Shown here: piece after piece, positions 48,001 to 61,093 of the stretch | Layout: each line of letters begins with the position of its first letter | Numbering within the stretch: position 1 is the first letter of the stretch | Assembly (NCBI GenBank): GCA_034190875.2 | Contig: CM067344.1 | Span: forward strand, 17,475,582 to 17,539,581 | Origin: Urechis unicinctus | Taxonomy: Eukaryota > Annelida > Polychaeta > Xenopneusta > Urechidae | Direction: 5' to 3' | DNA length: 64,000 bases | Translations under genes and position numbers: made by a program | The notes under the pieces: model-generated | What the model saw: only the letters and a program-made list of their open reading frames with translations | The model's database searches: none | What the model was told of the DNA's origin: nothing

Positions 48001-51000
48001 TCAGAATTCCAAGTTGTTTTTAAAATATTGTTTAAATATAGAGAAACACTTACTATCCAGAGAAAATACACCTCAGGTTAAGGGTTTGCGTGAGAAGCGC
48101 ATACGTGACATCACTATGGAAACCAATGGCAGGCGGGCTAGTTGGGGCTGCAGAGCAAAACAGAGACCTATCAACTCAACCACTATGTTTTAAACACCAT
48201 TACAATTTTCATCCATTGATTCACCAGTCAATAAAATATGCTTGTGAGTTCTCCTTCTCAGAAAATGGCTGACAAGAATCGTCAAGTCATTAGCTCTAAG
48301 TCTCCTGTTCTGCTCATATGTTGTGGTGGTGAGAAAGAATTGAGGTGAGGTCGACTTACGCGAACCAGGTAGGACCTCGATAGTGGAGTAGCTGCCTCCT
48401 GCTGATATGTCCTTGACAGCATTGTAAACAACACACTTATACAAGAGATTCTGCTGCTCGTCATTCTGCAGTACATTGGCAAAATGGAGATTGCCTGTAA
48501 CAAAGAAATACATAAGTGGAGTTCAAGCTGAAGAAGAATATAATAAATGGTGGATGGGGGAGATAATACCTAATAATTTGCCGTTACATTAATCAAATGA
48601 TTCAAATCATCAACAAGATGTATCTATTTATATAAACATAAAACAATACAAAACCAAATGGAAAGGACGAAAATCTGAATAAATCAATACGCACCTTCGT
48701 CATCAATATTAATTCGCTCACTAAGAGAGACTGGAACGGGAAGGTCGTCCACGACTGACTTGGCTATGACCCATCTGTACGTGGGAGGAGGCACACTCTT
48801 GATCTTCTGACAGTCCAACTTAGCAGGTAGGTACTCAGTCTGAGGGTAATTTCTGGTAGGGATTGCTGAAATGACGAAAGGACTGAAAATGGTAACAGTA
48901 TTACAGTGCACAAAATCATTATATGTCATATTGCTTGGTGTACAAAGAGACTTACTTGGGTAGGTTCCAATAGTGGCGTGTACAAGCTCCGCACTATCAG
49001 ACATAGTCAATCCATAGCTGTTAGAAGCATGGCACTGGTAATGCCCTTTGTCAATGGGCATGGGGGGTTCGAACCTAAATGTACCTTTGCGTGGGTCATC
49101 CCGCACTATATTCTGGCGATTGAGCTCGAACAAAACTCCATCTTTGAACCACTTATAGCTGATGGCAAAACAGAAAGAGATCATTTACAAGAGTTGAGAT
49201 TTTTCTATTACAATAAACAATATGACACCGACAACTGCGGACAGAGCTTTAATCTCACTCTATGGGGTCACTGCCATCAGCTTCACATTCGAGAGTTATT
49301 GGAGTGTCATCCTTGTATGTTTGGTCCTGAGGGGCCCTGGTGATTGACGGGGGTCTGCGGACTACACACAAAACCAACAGGTCAGTTGGGATGTCATTAT
49401 ACAACTCACTTGGTCAACAACAATTGCTGAAGTCAAATAACTTTTAGAGAGTCAGAAAAAGTTGCAATAAGTAATTAACAAGATCAAAAATTAATCCACT
49501 AAGTTAGTGTCCTGAATCTCACCAGAATCAACCATACAAACATTAACCTCAAATGAGGAGTACATAGTTGTATGCAGATCTACAAGTAGCATCTTTGTTT
49601 GTTGATGTTAAAGATCTACACTTAAGAATATATAATAGACAGGCAACAAACAGTAGCAGCGTTATCCACAACAGTGCTTTTAGTGCCTTATTGAGCTATG
49701 AAGCCTAAAGACAAGATCAACCTTAACTGTTCCATCAATTATAAAAACATGTCACTGTCTGCAATAATAAAATGCTCAATATACTTTCCTGCCACATATA
49801 ATAATATATTGTTCAAAAGAGGCAGATATTTCAACACTAGAGCATCAACCACAGCCCCACCCACCACCTCTAGATGATTCCACACCAAACCCAACACACA
49901 GCATGCTTGCAGGTTCAACCAGACAAATAGTCCTCACAGTGCAGGCACAATCGCCACCAACAACACAGTTAATAGTCACCAGCACTCTTCTCAAAATTCA
50001 AGCAAATGACATCTTAAGGTTTAGAGTATATAGGAGATTATCACTTACTAAGATTTTATCTATAATAACACTGTTAGATGCCAAGGGAGAATTTAAATAT
50101 ATCATTGGGAAATACTCAGAGCTGAAGACTAGCTGCTACCCTGCTTAATAAATATCACTCATCATCAATAACTTCACTTGCAGTAATTAGTAGCTTAAAA
50201 ATCAACTGAACAAAACAATACACACACAGAATCAGCCAGGCTTGGAAACTAACAGATTTTAATTCAATTTACTGACTTAATGGCCCATACACCAGATGCT
50301 ACTTTACATGGCCATTTTAAATAAACGGTTAGCTTCCAGTCCTGGTAAAGGTTAATGGAAATCTAGCTATAGGTGTTATTATTGAGATGCAAGCAGCAGA
50401 ACTATTCTGTCACTAGCCATAAATTACCTGCGTTTGTTTGCCGTCGCCCTGTAGTAAGGATTGGGAAGCAAGAACAGGTTGACAGGGTGATTAGCAAAGC
50501 ATCAATTGTCAAGCAAGCGTGGCATAGCACAAAGACAACAATGGCGGACGATTGAATGGGATCAAGTGAAAAAGCACTAATGGAGTTGATGCGTAGGAGA
50601 TGAGACAGGCATCGCATGGTACTGTGAGGTAGAACTATTTCCGTGGGCCATGCTGTATTACATGCAGATATCAACACCACAAGCATCACAGCATGGCCAA
50701 CACATACAGTACCCTACAGCAATGCCAGTCATATTACAATAAGCAGAAATCAGGTAGAAACAAGGTAGTGGTGATGGCAATTCATTTAACATGGAAGTAG
50801 AGGTGAACATAAATATCTAGAGGGTAGTGGGGGTGATCATTCACCAGTGCAAGATAGTTGGATGATCATTCATAACAACAAGGTGATCAGGGATGCATTC
50901 ATTTCAAAGGTACCGTTAGCAAGGAGGAGACAGGCTGTACACCAACAGAGAGCCATCCATCACACTGAACCGACCACCACACTGACCTGACCTTCACACT

Positions 51001-51923
51001 GACCTGACCTTATTGACCTGACCATCACACTGACCTGACCTGATTGACCTGATTATCACACTGACCCAACCACCACACTGACCTAATTATCCCACAGACC
51101 CGACCACCACACTGCCCTGACAATAACACTGACCTGATTATCACACTGACCCAACCACCACACTGACCTAATTATCCCACAGACCCGACCACTATACTGA
51201 CCTGATCATCACACTGACCTGATTATCACACTGGCCTGAATATCACTCTGACCTGACAAGAACATTAACCCGACCTTCACATTGACCCAACTGTCACACT
51301 GACTTGACTATTACATTTACCTGATCAGGCTATTAACCTGACCTACCCACTGACTGGACCACCACACTTACTTAACCACCACACTGGCTAGATCACTTGA
51401 CATAACACTGAACTGCAAGATGCACTAGTAGATTAGCTTTGTAAGTTTCGTCATCTTTGTACATTAAATACTAGTCCCGAAAGTGGATTTGAGAAAACAC
51501 TTTGTCTACACTCACTGTTCAAACGGCAATACACGGATGAGCAAAAATCAAGCCGATAACAACGACGTCGTTTCTCGTTAAACTGGCGCGATCAAATGCA
51601 TCAAGCGGGCTCACGCAAGTTACATTTCAACAACACAAATTTGAGTTCGCTTATTTCGGCCCAGTTAGTGACAGTGTCTTGGGTGGTGTATGAGTTGAGT
51701 TAATAAATGAGTAGGCGTTACATGCAGTGGCTAGGGATCTTCTACCATGTCAATTTCAGAATACTACTGGTCAAAGGGGACCATGGCAATACGTAGCACA
51801 TACAAAAAAATCGATATGCACTTGGTACATTTGAATTTAGGTAATAATAGTGAATAGCACTTACTGTCCTGAGCTGATGACAATGCCAGGAGACCGACCA
51901 GGACGATGTAGAGAAGGTCCATG
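44390..51923 (-). CDS. L1-family (neuroglian-like) adhesion protein with five Ig domains and no FNIII
   Basis: Thirteen exons, about 659 residues: 51,923-51,865; 49,361-49,259; 49,158-48,956; 48,865-48,695; 48,494-48,360; 48,147-48,054; 47,897-47,710; 47,586-47,452; 47,220-47,050; 46,919-46,605; 46,365-46,228; 45,966-45,888; 44,579-44,390. Ig1-Ig4 (residues ~22-418) take two exons each as in L1/neuroglian; Ig5 (~420-520) is one exon. A transmembrane helix follows ([19 protein letters not shown], ~532-555). The tail carries [18 protein letters not shown] and [11 protein letters not shown], the ankyrin-binding motif, and ends ETNV, a class I PDZ ligand like Drosophila Nrg's TYV. L1 proteins mediate neural and epithelial adhesion. 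The Ig5-TM junction is in phase with only a 239-bp intron, so no FNIII exon fits. Exon 1 has a likely one-base frame problem. Confidence 0.88.
44706..45007. repeat. AT/TG compound microsatellite in the last intron
   Basis: About 300 bp: TA repeats, a (TG)n core at 44,802-44,838, then TA repeats with CT and GT interruptions. It lies in the intron between the last two coding exons of the L1-like gene. Tyr/Ile/Val open frames across it are artefacts. Confidence 0.98.
46228..46365 (-). other. Transmembrane exon of the L1-like gene
   Basis: A single exon encodes a short stalk ([12 protein letters not shown]), a hydrophobic helix of about 24 residues and the basic stop-transfer CIQRNKG. The acceptor (ttttgtttcag) joins Ig5 at phase 1, giving FEPPKPTPVV. 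In L1/neuroglian this exon normally follows the FNIII repeats. Confidence 0.92.
49362..51864. other. Intron 1 of the L1-like gene (2.5 kb)
   Basis: Separates the signal-peptide exon from the first Ig exon. It holds the degenerate minisatellite at 50,961-51,415. No additional exon was recognised; short open frames at 49,903-50,148 and 50,373-50,689 have no coding support. Confidence 0.7.
50961..51415. repeat. Degenerate cacactgacctgacc minisatellite
   Basis: About 450 bp of imperfect repeats, 13-16 bp each, built from cacactgacctga plus cc.tt or ttat. One higher-order stretch is duplicated: 'cacactgacccaaccaccacactgacctaattatcccacagacccg' begins near 51,058 and again near 51,146. It lies in intron 1 of the L1-like gene. 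Confidence 0.9.
51865..51923 (-). other. Signal-peptide exon of the L1-like gene
   Basis: The ATG at 51,923 opens MDLLYIVL. The hydrophobic core and cleavage region [12 protein letters not shown] follow in a frame one base away, and only that frame is in phase (1) with the next exon. The donor gtaagt is perfect. The 59-bp length is one base too long for an uninterrupted frame, which points to a one-base insertion or base-call error near 51,900. Confidence 0.75.
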
Positions 51924-52827
51924 TTAGCCCTTGTATTGAATATCTACGTTATAACGAAGAATGAAGAGGGCTCGCTGGTAGAAACCAAATCGGAACCCTG
52001 AACGCGGCTGCCTCACGAATTATATGTCAGCTTCAATATAATCCGTAGTGTTTAGCAATCCCGCCTGGTAAGAGAGGTTGGAGATGGAGGCGGACTGGAT
52101 GCTGAGTCAGACGGGCTGCCTCGAATCAGGCGGTCAGCGGATAACCCAGAGGTCACCTATTGTGTGGCGTACCAACAGCTGGAAGGTCAGGTGCGCCCAA
52201 CTACAAAATAGAGATGTACCGTCCTGCTACAGGCGCCTGTGGTGATGCTGGTGATGATGCTACGGGGTTGATGAAGAAAACAAGGTCGATATGATCCCCC
52301 CTCACCGGCCTCTCCTTCCTGAAATCACAACCAAATGCTCTCTCAGTTGAATGAAGCTTGTAATCAGAGAACATCGATGTTATCATTATCATCGTCCGAG
52401 TGAGAGGCGGCCAAACCAGAAATCGCACAACGGCTTTGAGAGTGCAGGAAAGGGGGATGGGAATTTGTTCAGGGCGGTTTACCAGACAAACAAACGCAAG
52501 GCGATTGGTAGGAGATTCACGCGGTTGTTGGTTCGAATGGGAAAGTAACAACCAGCTATTTACAGTAGACTGTTAGCAGTGGTTAGTACGACTATCAGAA
52601 ACAGGCACACCCATAGAGATAGAAGCTGTAGATTTGATGAAGCAAGCATGACTCGATATACATACACCATCGCACGTACGTCAGTGTGACTAACCAACGT
52701 TTCAATATTCATTGGTTCCTATGCCGCTCATTCGCCCCGGCTTGGTAGCACAGAAACAACGGTGTGGACGCCGCTAATTGAACTAACCCAAGATTGGTCA
52801 TCTGTTCGCTACCACGGTCACAACCCC

Positions 52828-52905
52828 TGACGTCATGAATAATTCATCCACATATCCTTCATCGTCGAACAACGCGCGCGAGCAAACCCACAGGAAATGA
52901 CGTCA
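52828..52905. promoter_or_regulatory. Pair of perfect CRE palindromes
   Basis: TGACGTCA occurs at 52,828-52,835 and again at 52,898-52,905, 70 bp apart and about 0.9-1.0 kb upstream of the L1-like start codon. A CpG-rich word (aacgcgcgcg) lies between them. The perfect 8-bp motif is expected about once per 65 kb, so a close pair is unlikely by chance. CREB/ATF control is a motif-based inference. Confidence 0.45.
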
Positions 52906-55900
52906 CAAAGGCTAGACCACAGACTCCTTAAAGGCATGTCGACACGAGAAGGCTATTGACTTCACCACGCTTTCAACGTACAATAAGAGTATTATTCTGC
53001 CCTTTTTTTAGCCGTTGAGGTTCGTCAAACAGGAGGATAGCAGATTAAAAAGAATGGGACAAATACTTGAACATAATCACCAACAACTGCGATCGCATGG
53101 GAGTTTCATAACACGCCACATGGTCATTTCAATCGACCACCACCCCCATCCAAACACACACATACACACACGAACACAATCGCCACAGATTGTCGAGTAT
53201 TTACTCAAGTGTACGTCTGGCCCTGGTGCTAAGTCCCCTTTGTACCGACATCCCACAACCAGGTGCGTGTGTGCGTGTGTATACTGATGAAAGAATGTTT
53301 TACAAATACCAGCGACAATTAAAAGAAAACAGTATGTCAAAATGCCAAATAGCTCGCTTCGGACAAAACGCACCAGATCACAGGTGTGAGCTAATTCTTT
53401 CGGCCGACAACTGCGGACAGAGAACCCGACATAGCCTGAAGCTAATGGATCCCAGAATAAGCAGGGGTTAAAGTACGAATGGCCACCTACTCCTTTGTGT
53501 GCCCTGAAGCATTGGAAACCTTTCACGTTCACCTGTTGTTCGAGATCAACTGGTCGTCATCTCGGACACAGTGAAGCATTGCACGGTGCTAACCAAGCTC
53601 ACAGTGGCCTTTACATATATAGGTATTCGATATATAGCCGACCCGACCCCGGGCCACGCGACCTCACATCAACCAGCACAACCTCCACTAAATATACACA
53701 CAAGAGTATTTTCAATATGCTCGCAGTTGCAATGCCGAACAGATCTTATTGTGTACTTAGTTTTGCAAGTCAAATGGGGGTAATGATTACATAGCACGGT
53801 TTTAGAACGAAATGAAGTTTGAATTAAATTTTGCTAGACATTGAGGCCACACCACAGTTGTGAGTTGCCCCATGACCCGTGGGTAACCTTTGAGACGCGT
53901 TGTTTGCCGCCCGCTAGTAGAGATTGGCTATGGTCACTAAGCACCATGACACTGGAAGACGAGAGAGACGACAAAGGCGAATCAAGCAGGTGTCGAGCCG
54001 CTCGCCGGGCGGGGCGGCAGATAACACCATCATCATGACAATGGAAACCCAGTGAGTTGAAATACATGGGACATTCCTGAGCAGGAGCACAGGGCTCGGG
54101 TTGTCTGGAGCTGTACTCACAGTGCTGACGATTTCATTTCCACTTAAACAACGCGCCTCAACGGATGGTGAGATGGATGCGGTCAGGCAAGCTAACCGCT
54201 TCAGGAGAGACAGACACAACGAAATGTAAATAACACGGTCGTCATAATTTGCCCAGATTCATCAACACGACTTCAGACAGCAAGTGTCCTCAGCATACAA
54301 AATGTACTGAACACGACTAATTAGAGGTACACCCTTGATATTAAAAAATTGAGTGATCACAGCTCTGCATAACCACTTGCGGTTATCGTTTCTATCGCTG
54401 AACGAGCTAGAGCAGCTCATACTGATGCTGGTGTGACAAGATAATGACTGGCATCATTAACCTCGGCAAGTGCCTGGAATAAACCAACTGAAATGAGCAA
54501 TTAAGATTTGATTTAAACACTGATATCGGGAGATGTTTCCATGCAAAGACCACAGGGGAAATAATCCACAGACAAAACCCGGCTCAATTTATACTCTTCT
54601 ATTCATCGGTGAACAGAAAAGAGGGGCTGTTGGCATGGTCGGTGAAATGCGCTGGGCAATTAAATGGCACATAACTCGTCAGTAAATAGTTGCACACGAG
54701 TGGGGACGCAGCTCATTGGAATGTATACAGGCGTTTCATTGCTCTCGATCGTCGAAGAGTTCGGACTACTCCATATACAGCCACGGTCTATTAACTGCTC
54801 ACAGATATCCCTCTCATATCCGAGTGATTTAGCCCAGTACACTCCATCGCCAATTCACTCCTTACACTAAGCAGCAATAAAACCCCCACGGCCACCCACC
54901 TTAGATTCCTGAGTGTGTAATGACATAGCGATTAGATAAAGCGGCGACTAGGTCACATACTAACTCATAAACAACGGGTGAAACAACAAATGAGCCCTAT
55001 GTAGTTAACCATACAATAGACAATTCCTTTAAGAGGTCGACGATGCCCCACTATCCCAGTCGGGCGACTACGGATTGAGAGGAGGAGGAGGGTGGGGGTC
55101 AGTTCCGGATTTAGACCCAGTAGCTGGCTGTTGGTATGATTCTGGACGCGCAGCACGTGCACCGCCCCCCTAGCCACGGGAGAGTTTAATGCCACTCCAA
55201 CCTTGCTCCGTTTACAGTATGTTGTCGACCTGGGCATATTAAACTAAGCATCTGTTCACAGAAACATCACTTTCCACGACGGGCAGAATAATAAGCTACC
55301 ATCCTTGGCAATAAGCAGTGCATCAATGTCACGACCATATGAAGCAGGCAAGCAGTAGTGGGCTTACCATAAACGCATCATGTCATCATCGACTAGCGAC
55401 AAAAATAAATGCTTAACAACGTGGAATATTGTTCAGAGCAACGATAAACGCCGTCAACAACGATGGCAATATATCCAAAATAACAAACAGCCAATAATTT
55501 TCCACTCGTAAACACTTAGCGAGTCTAAGCGAAAACAACCAATGTATTGCGTCGTATTTTCTCACAAAGCCAGTTTCTAAAAAACATGACACTCCATTTT
55601 ACCATGACAGAACCTGCGTAGTACCTCGACATTGGAGAAGGAAACCCAACAAAGCCAATGAAGAGGAGATGACAACCAGAGGCATTTGCCCCACATCAAC
55701 TCGCCCCATCAAAACCCCAAGAAAATGTGGTCAATAATTTACGAGCAACGACTAGGGCGACCCGAGGCAATCATCTGTGCGGACGGAAGACACAAAAGGT
55801 TTTTTTGGAGGGTGCCAATGCAAGTTTGGGTGCGGCGTGCAGTAAAGGAAGCGCCATACCGTGAAATCGCTGGAGGGATGAGGTCAGCGGGGTCGCGACC

Positions 55901-56214
55901 AGGATGATGGCGGGAAAGACTAGGCGAGATCCATGACTTTATGAACAGAATGAGGGTTAGAACAACGCGCCATTTGTCAATGACCGCAAAAAAAACGGCA
56001 GCACTTCTTCAACAAAAAAGCAGACGACAGCGGCGAGCATGGACGCGCGTCACATATTCTATGCTGGAATGAGCATTCTCACCTTCATGACTGGGGGCGA
56101 TCAACTTATGACGCAGAGCAATCACTTTCGGTCAGCAGACAACTTTAAAAGTCAGAAAAATATTTCTTTCGGTATTATCTCTACAATTACCTGCGTAATT
56201 GACACGACAAATGA

Positions 56215-56376
56215 GTCAGTGAGTGAGTGAGTGAGTGAGTGAGTGAGTGAGTGAGTGAGTGAGTGAGTGAGTGAGTGAGTGAGTGAGTGAGTGAGTGAGT
56301 GAGTGAGTGAGTGAGTGAGTGAGTGAGTGAGTGAGTGAGTGAGTGAGTGAGTGAGTGAGTGAGTGAGTGAGTGAGT
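56215..56376. repeat. GAGT tetranucleotide microsatellite, about 40 units
   Basis: Uninterrupted gagt/gtga repeats for about 160 bp, bounded by the diverged words tgagtcagtgag and gagttcagacag. Perfect arrays of this length are usually young and highly polymorphic. Confidence 0.99.
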
Positions 56377-57039
56377 TCAGACAGTCAGTTCCTCAGTGAT
56401 TTAGTCACTGCGTGGGTGTGTAAGAGTGTTGGCCAATATGCGAGTCAACCAGTTAGTGACTGAGGGAGACAAACAGCTCGAAAAAGCAGTCATTCCAATA
56501 GGAAACGAAATTTCAACAGCAAGCATTTCCCGGAGTGCGGACCGAATATATCACACATAATGTAAACACAGGGCCAGTGTAAAATGATGGAGGGTCAAAG
56601 AGCTAGGAGACAATTATCTCGGCCCGACATATCCCACTCATTCAGTCACAGCAGCTGCAAGATGAAGTAGGCGCAAACTACGGCCACGCGAATGAGAGGA
56701 GTTTTGATGTCAGAACCCAAGCTTCCATCTGACGAACAAAAACATCTTCTTTAACCAAGAGATAACCGAAATCAGTTCCGTGTATTCTTAGTCAGTCATG
56801 GAGACCAAATGCACACCGTATGCTAACAATAAGCGCGGTTTATATTCTATAAAATGATATTGCTACAAGAAAGAGCGCTCAGAACGGTTGCGGTTTCTGC
56901 GTTTACGTCTCAAGGGCAGGCGTGCGAATGATGTCGGGATCCCAATAAGTAGATAGTGGATTCCCCGAGGAGCGACCGAGTAGCTAGGTTGGTCCTACCC
57001 AGGAGAGGCACATTCCACGGCCGCAATCGACATACGCAT

Positions 57040-57062
57040 CAATCAGCATGTTATGCTGATTG
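57040..57062. repeat. Perfect 10-bp-arm hairpin
   Basis: caatcagcat, a 3-base loop gtt, then atgctgattg. It is isolated, with no run of T or other terminator context. Confidence 0.8.
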
Positions 57063-58311
57063 GTCCATGAAGCCTTTATATGTAATAACGGCACCAACAG
57101 TGCCACCCTGTGGTGGAACGGCTGACTATGTACATGTTGCTAGCGGCTGTTACGACAAAGCCAGTAGTCTGGCGATTCACAACAATGACACTGACGCTAG
57201 GCGTTGTATCATCCCGCCGCCGAGCGTACACCAGTCGAATGATTCATGCGGACTAATTCTAACTACCAAGCAAACAATGAACGTCATTAATCTTCCCTAA
57301 AAATATCAGCCATTCATGCGAGAGGTTGGAAGATGTGGCTGTGAGCAACACTCATGTGCTCCGTCATACGAGCGGGGAATCCAGCGGCCATATCAACCGC
57401 AAATATCCAGCTGCATAAAGAGCATTCATACGATTATCAAACGACTGATGTAGTTCGGAGCTGAAAGCGAAAGTAAAAAAGGCAATGCTATCAACTTTCT
57501 TCACAAGCTGGAACGTAACACTCGGTATTGTCGATTGCTGAATACATTGCCATGTTGAGTTCTCATAATGATGGAGAGTTCTCGAGACATACTGGGATAT
57601 TTCTAACAGGGTGGCAGGTCACAGCAGCAGCCAAATAAAACGTAAGCGTTGAATCACAGAAGAGGCCCCGCCTACTAAAAGCCAGATGAAGAAAAATCTC
57701 CTCGGTTTTCCCCAACGTTCTCGCTCGTCTTTACCCACTCACGGTAATGGCGTCGAAAGCCGGAGAAGCCGACGGGGGATGATGGCGAGGAAACCCATTT
57801 CAGGCAATCTCATCATATAAACCTGCTTTGTAACGACCGGTAAAGATACTCGGGGGATATTCACGTCCAGAACCCTCGTAATTGAAAGTCTCAATAAGAG
57901 CGGTTTCACGGCTGGGCTGTCATTTTGCACCATCGACATGAGCTCATAAGGAATGACTGGGTGGTTAATGATATAATTCTCCACTGCAGCAACTGAAGGC
58001 GAAGTGGGCGGGAGGGAAATGCAATAACATGAACAAAACTATCATGTCTGTTTGCTTAACCGAGAGGATTTTACGGGCCGGTCGTGAACATGATAGATAA
58101 GAATGAATGCAAAGGAGAGCAGAGAGTAATTTGTCGATATAAAAACCGGTCCAACGCTGCACCAGCATACGCACATGGATTATAATGCACAATTCAGTTA
58201 TGGCAGGCCTGAATTCGCTACAATGAACACATCACCCACCACCCAATTGTACAGCTACGCAGTTATCAATAACCATACTCGCTCACATACGGAGGGCATA
58301 TGCAAGCGCGC

Positions 58312-58327
58312 GGGGGGGGGGGGGGGG
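58312..58327. repeat. Run of 16 guanines
   Basis: A homopolymer of 16 G directly after gcgcgc. It could form G-quadruplex-type structure. The length is unreliable in most sequencing methods. Confidence 0.95.
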
Positions 58328-61093
58328 CTGTCATTCTTAGACCAATTAAGGTCTGAATCTACGGGACATCGCGTGCCCATATCGAGGAGAAACTCCGTCG
58401 AGGAAACCTCTAGCCCATTATGTAACACAGACACTGCCATGCCCAGCTCGAAATCCATCGATTCTCGTGATTCCCTAGCCCCAAACGAACATAATCATAA
58501 GCAGTTTTGAGGCAGTAGCAAATCTGATTTGATCGACCGGTTTGATTGGTTTCTCGGCCGAAACGATGGCTATAGAGATGCAGTTTATTCAATAAGGGCT
58601 ATCTTGGGCATACTAAACTTTATATCAAATTTCAAATTGGGGAATTGAAACATCGCCACTGTCAAGAAATTTATATTCAGTTCCAGAAGGGTATAAATCG
58701 AAGCTTACTAAAAGACGAGATCGTAAGCATGTTGGACGTGCTGGGCAATATGCTGCTTATCGCCTTAAGCTACCAGGTTCTCTGATAGCTTATCGTTCAC
58801 ATTGCAGTTACTTTCCAAGTAAAGTGCTCCCGATGACGCGTGATACAAAGGTCAAGTTGTTTCCAACGGTCAGCCAAGATAACCCGTTATATGTAACTGT
58901 ATAAACAGCATTCGACAAGTGCAAATACAAGATGGATATACACAATCACTATTCATACTATCTTTAATTTGTGTTCCGGCCCCTCAGGCGTATGTATCGT
59001 GTCTAATTAGCTAGACCTCGGCGGCATTTCCTAATAAGGTGTTATACCACAAATATTCCCCCTCACCAAACTGCCGAAACTGCAACTTGGTAACGAGCTG
59101 GTTGCCATGTTGACCTGATGGCTACAGTAGCCTTATAAATTAACAGCAGCCGGGTGAAGCGTAACCACGACCCAGGGTTACCTCTCTAAAGTGATCGTCC
59201 GCGCCCATCGCAAGCGATATCGATATGAGTGAAACACGCACCCGCCCAAATAGCTAAAAATGCAAGGAGAAAGACGGAAGTTCACTGCGCAGAACCACGT
59301 GCGCGGAGGCGACAGACCAGGCATCGCCTTGTACCAATATGCCGGTTCATTACAATAAAAGTATAACTCAGACCTCAGGGGATATCGATAATGTATATTC
59401 GTAAACTTAACATAATGGTAACGCACTGGACATTCCATCAACGAAACCAAAAAACATTGGGTAAAGTCGTATGGTCGCATTCATTGATGCGCTGATAAGA
59501 CAAACTATGGTAAAACAGAATAATCTACCAACTTCTGCATTATAAGAGTTTTCTACTTAGTCTTTACCTCGTCAGCCGGGATACGCTGGTAAGAATCATA
59601 TGCAGTAAAGCATTACCAGGCTTTCGTAAGAGTTTCGTCCAGAGAAATTCCCCACCCCCGAATGCGTCGGAAAAGAACGAAGGTAAAATTCGAACGGGTA
59701 ACCGTGGAATCAGTGTTAGCTCAGTGCAAACATATATACCTGAGAGGAATATGGGGCAAGGCCCTGGAGATCTAAAGACTTGCTTGAAGTCAAAACAACC
59801 AGGTGATAGGACTGCCCTGGCTGGTGGGTGAGAAGGTGGTTAAAGCCGGCAAACATGCCAACCAATCAACCAGGATGACGAGACAGGACGAGGGTTCTTG
59901 GGAGGGGTTTATGGAGAGAGTGAGGCTTGAGTCAATCCATGCTTCACTTGTTCTCGTCGTTCTTTGAGCTTTCATTAAGTAGATTCATAGATCGCTCTTA
60001 GTCATAAAACAAGCTGACACCCTTCGATAATGCACTATCGAATCTGTCAGATATGCAGATATAAGTTTCAAATGAAGCAAATACTTACATTACTCATCAA
60101 ACATTTCCCAGAACAAAGCATACACATACGGATAAATTAAAATTCACTAGAAATAATAGGCGCCACGTGCCTCTTATATGATACCAAATTCTCTTTAACG
60201 AACGTAAAAATCCCCCATGAAAATCGCGTACAAGGATGTGTCCATTGGATATTTAAGAATCAAATGACAGTACAAAGGTCTAGGGAAATGTTTCCTCTCG
60301 GCAAAACAGGATCCCTCGTTATCCATCAACAGCAAGACACGCTAAGATAACGGATTGGTCCTCCATTACCGTTATTGCTTAAGACAATATTCCATCATGC
60401 TGCCCGTTGTGGCTCATGGGAACTGTCCGGACTTAGAAGCACCACTCTCTTCCCAATATCAAACCATCAATACTGCAGCATCCCCCCTGCTGTGCGCACC
60501 ATTACATAAATGGATAATATGAAGAGGTGAAACGCAGAGCGGGGCTAGCATTAATATGGCTGTTTATCAGCCATGGCGAGGCAGGGTTGCCGTGCGATGA
60601 GTGAGTAGCCTTCTGAGGCCTGCAAGTAAAAAATGACATGAAATGTGGAGACGAGCAGAATGTAGAGTAAAATTGGCTGAGAGAGGCGTCGTCTGTAAAA
60701 GAGCAGTGAATGCGCTGAGGGAAATAGGGACAAAGAGGGAGGAGCAGAGAGATGGTAATAGGAGAACAAAAGGGGGGGAGTGGGGGAGGGGAGGGATGGT
60801 ACTTACAGGGATCAAAGTTAGAAACAGAGAGAAGAAAAACTATGATAGGACTGTCAGTTTCCAGCCCTAGTTATCTCACTGCCATACAGATCAATTGAAG
60901 TGTGATGGGCCTGTCACAGGGAATGATTCCCACAGTGGGCTAACACACACAATATCAGCCAGACAGAGATGGATTGACATTGTCAAAACAATAATCATCT
61001 CGTCTATATCACCACAACCTGGTCCACCTCATGTTCAATAGGAAATACCTTATTCCTGTGATTAGTCATCCAAAATCTGAACATTACAGGAAG

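Noticed and set aside
49060-49080. gggttcgaacc resembles a tRNA B box
   Set aside because: It is the coding sequence FRFEPPM of Ig1 in the L1-like gene, and no A box is present.
55686-55907. 73-residue plus-strand frame rich in Arg and Gly
   Set aside because: No recognisable motif, no splice context, CpG-rich background gives long chance frames.
60551-60650. Possible minus-strand exon after a good acceptor (ttttttacttgcag-like) encoding ASEGYSLIARQP
   Set aside because: The frame stops after about 22 codons and no partner exon was found; could be an untranslated exon but unsupported.
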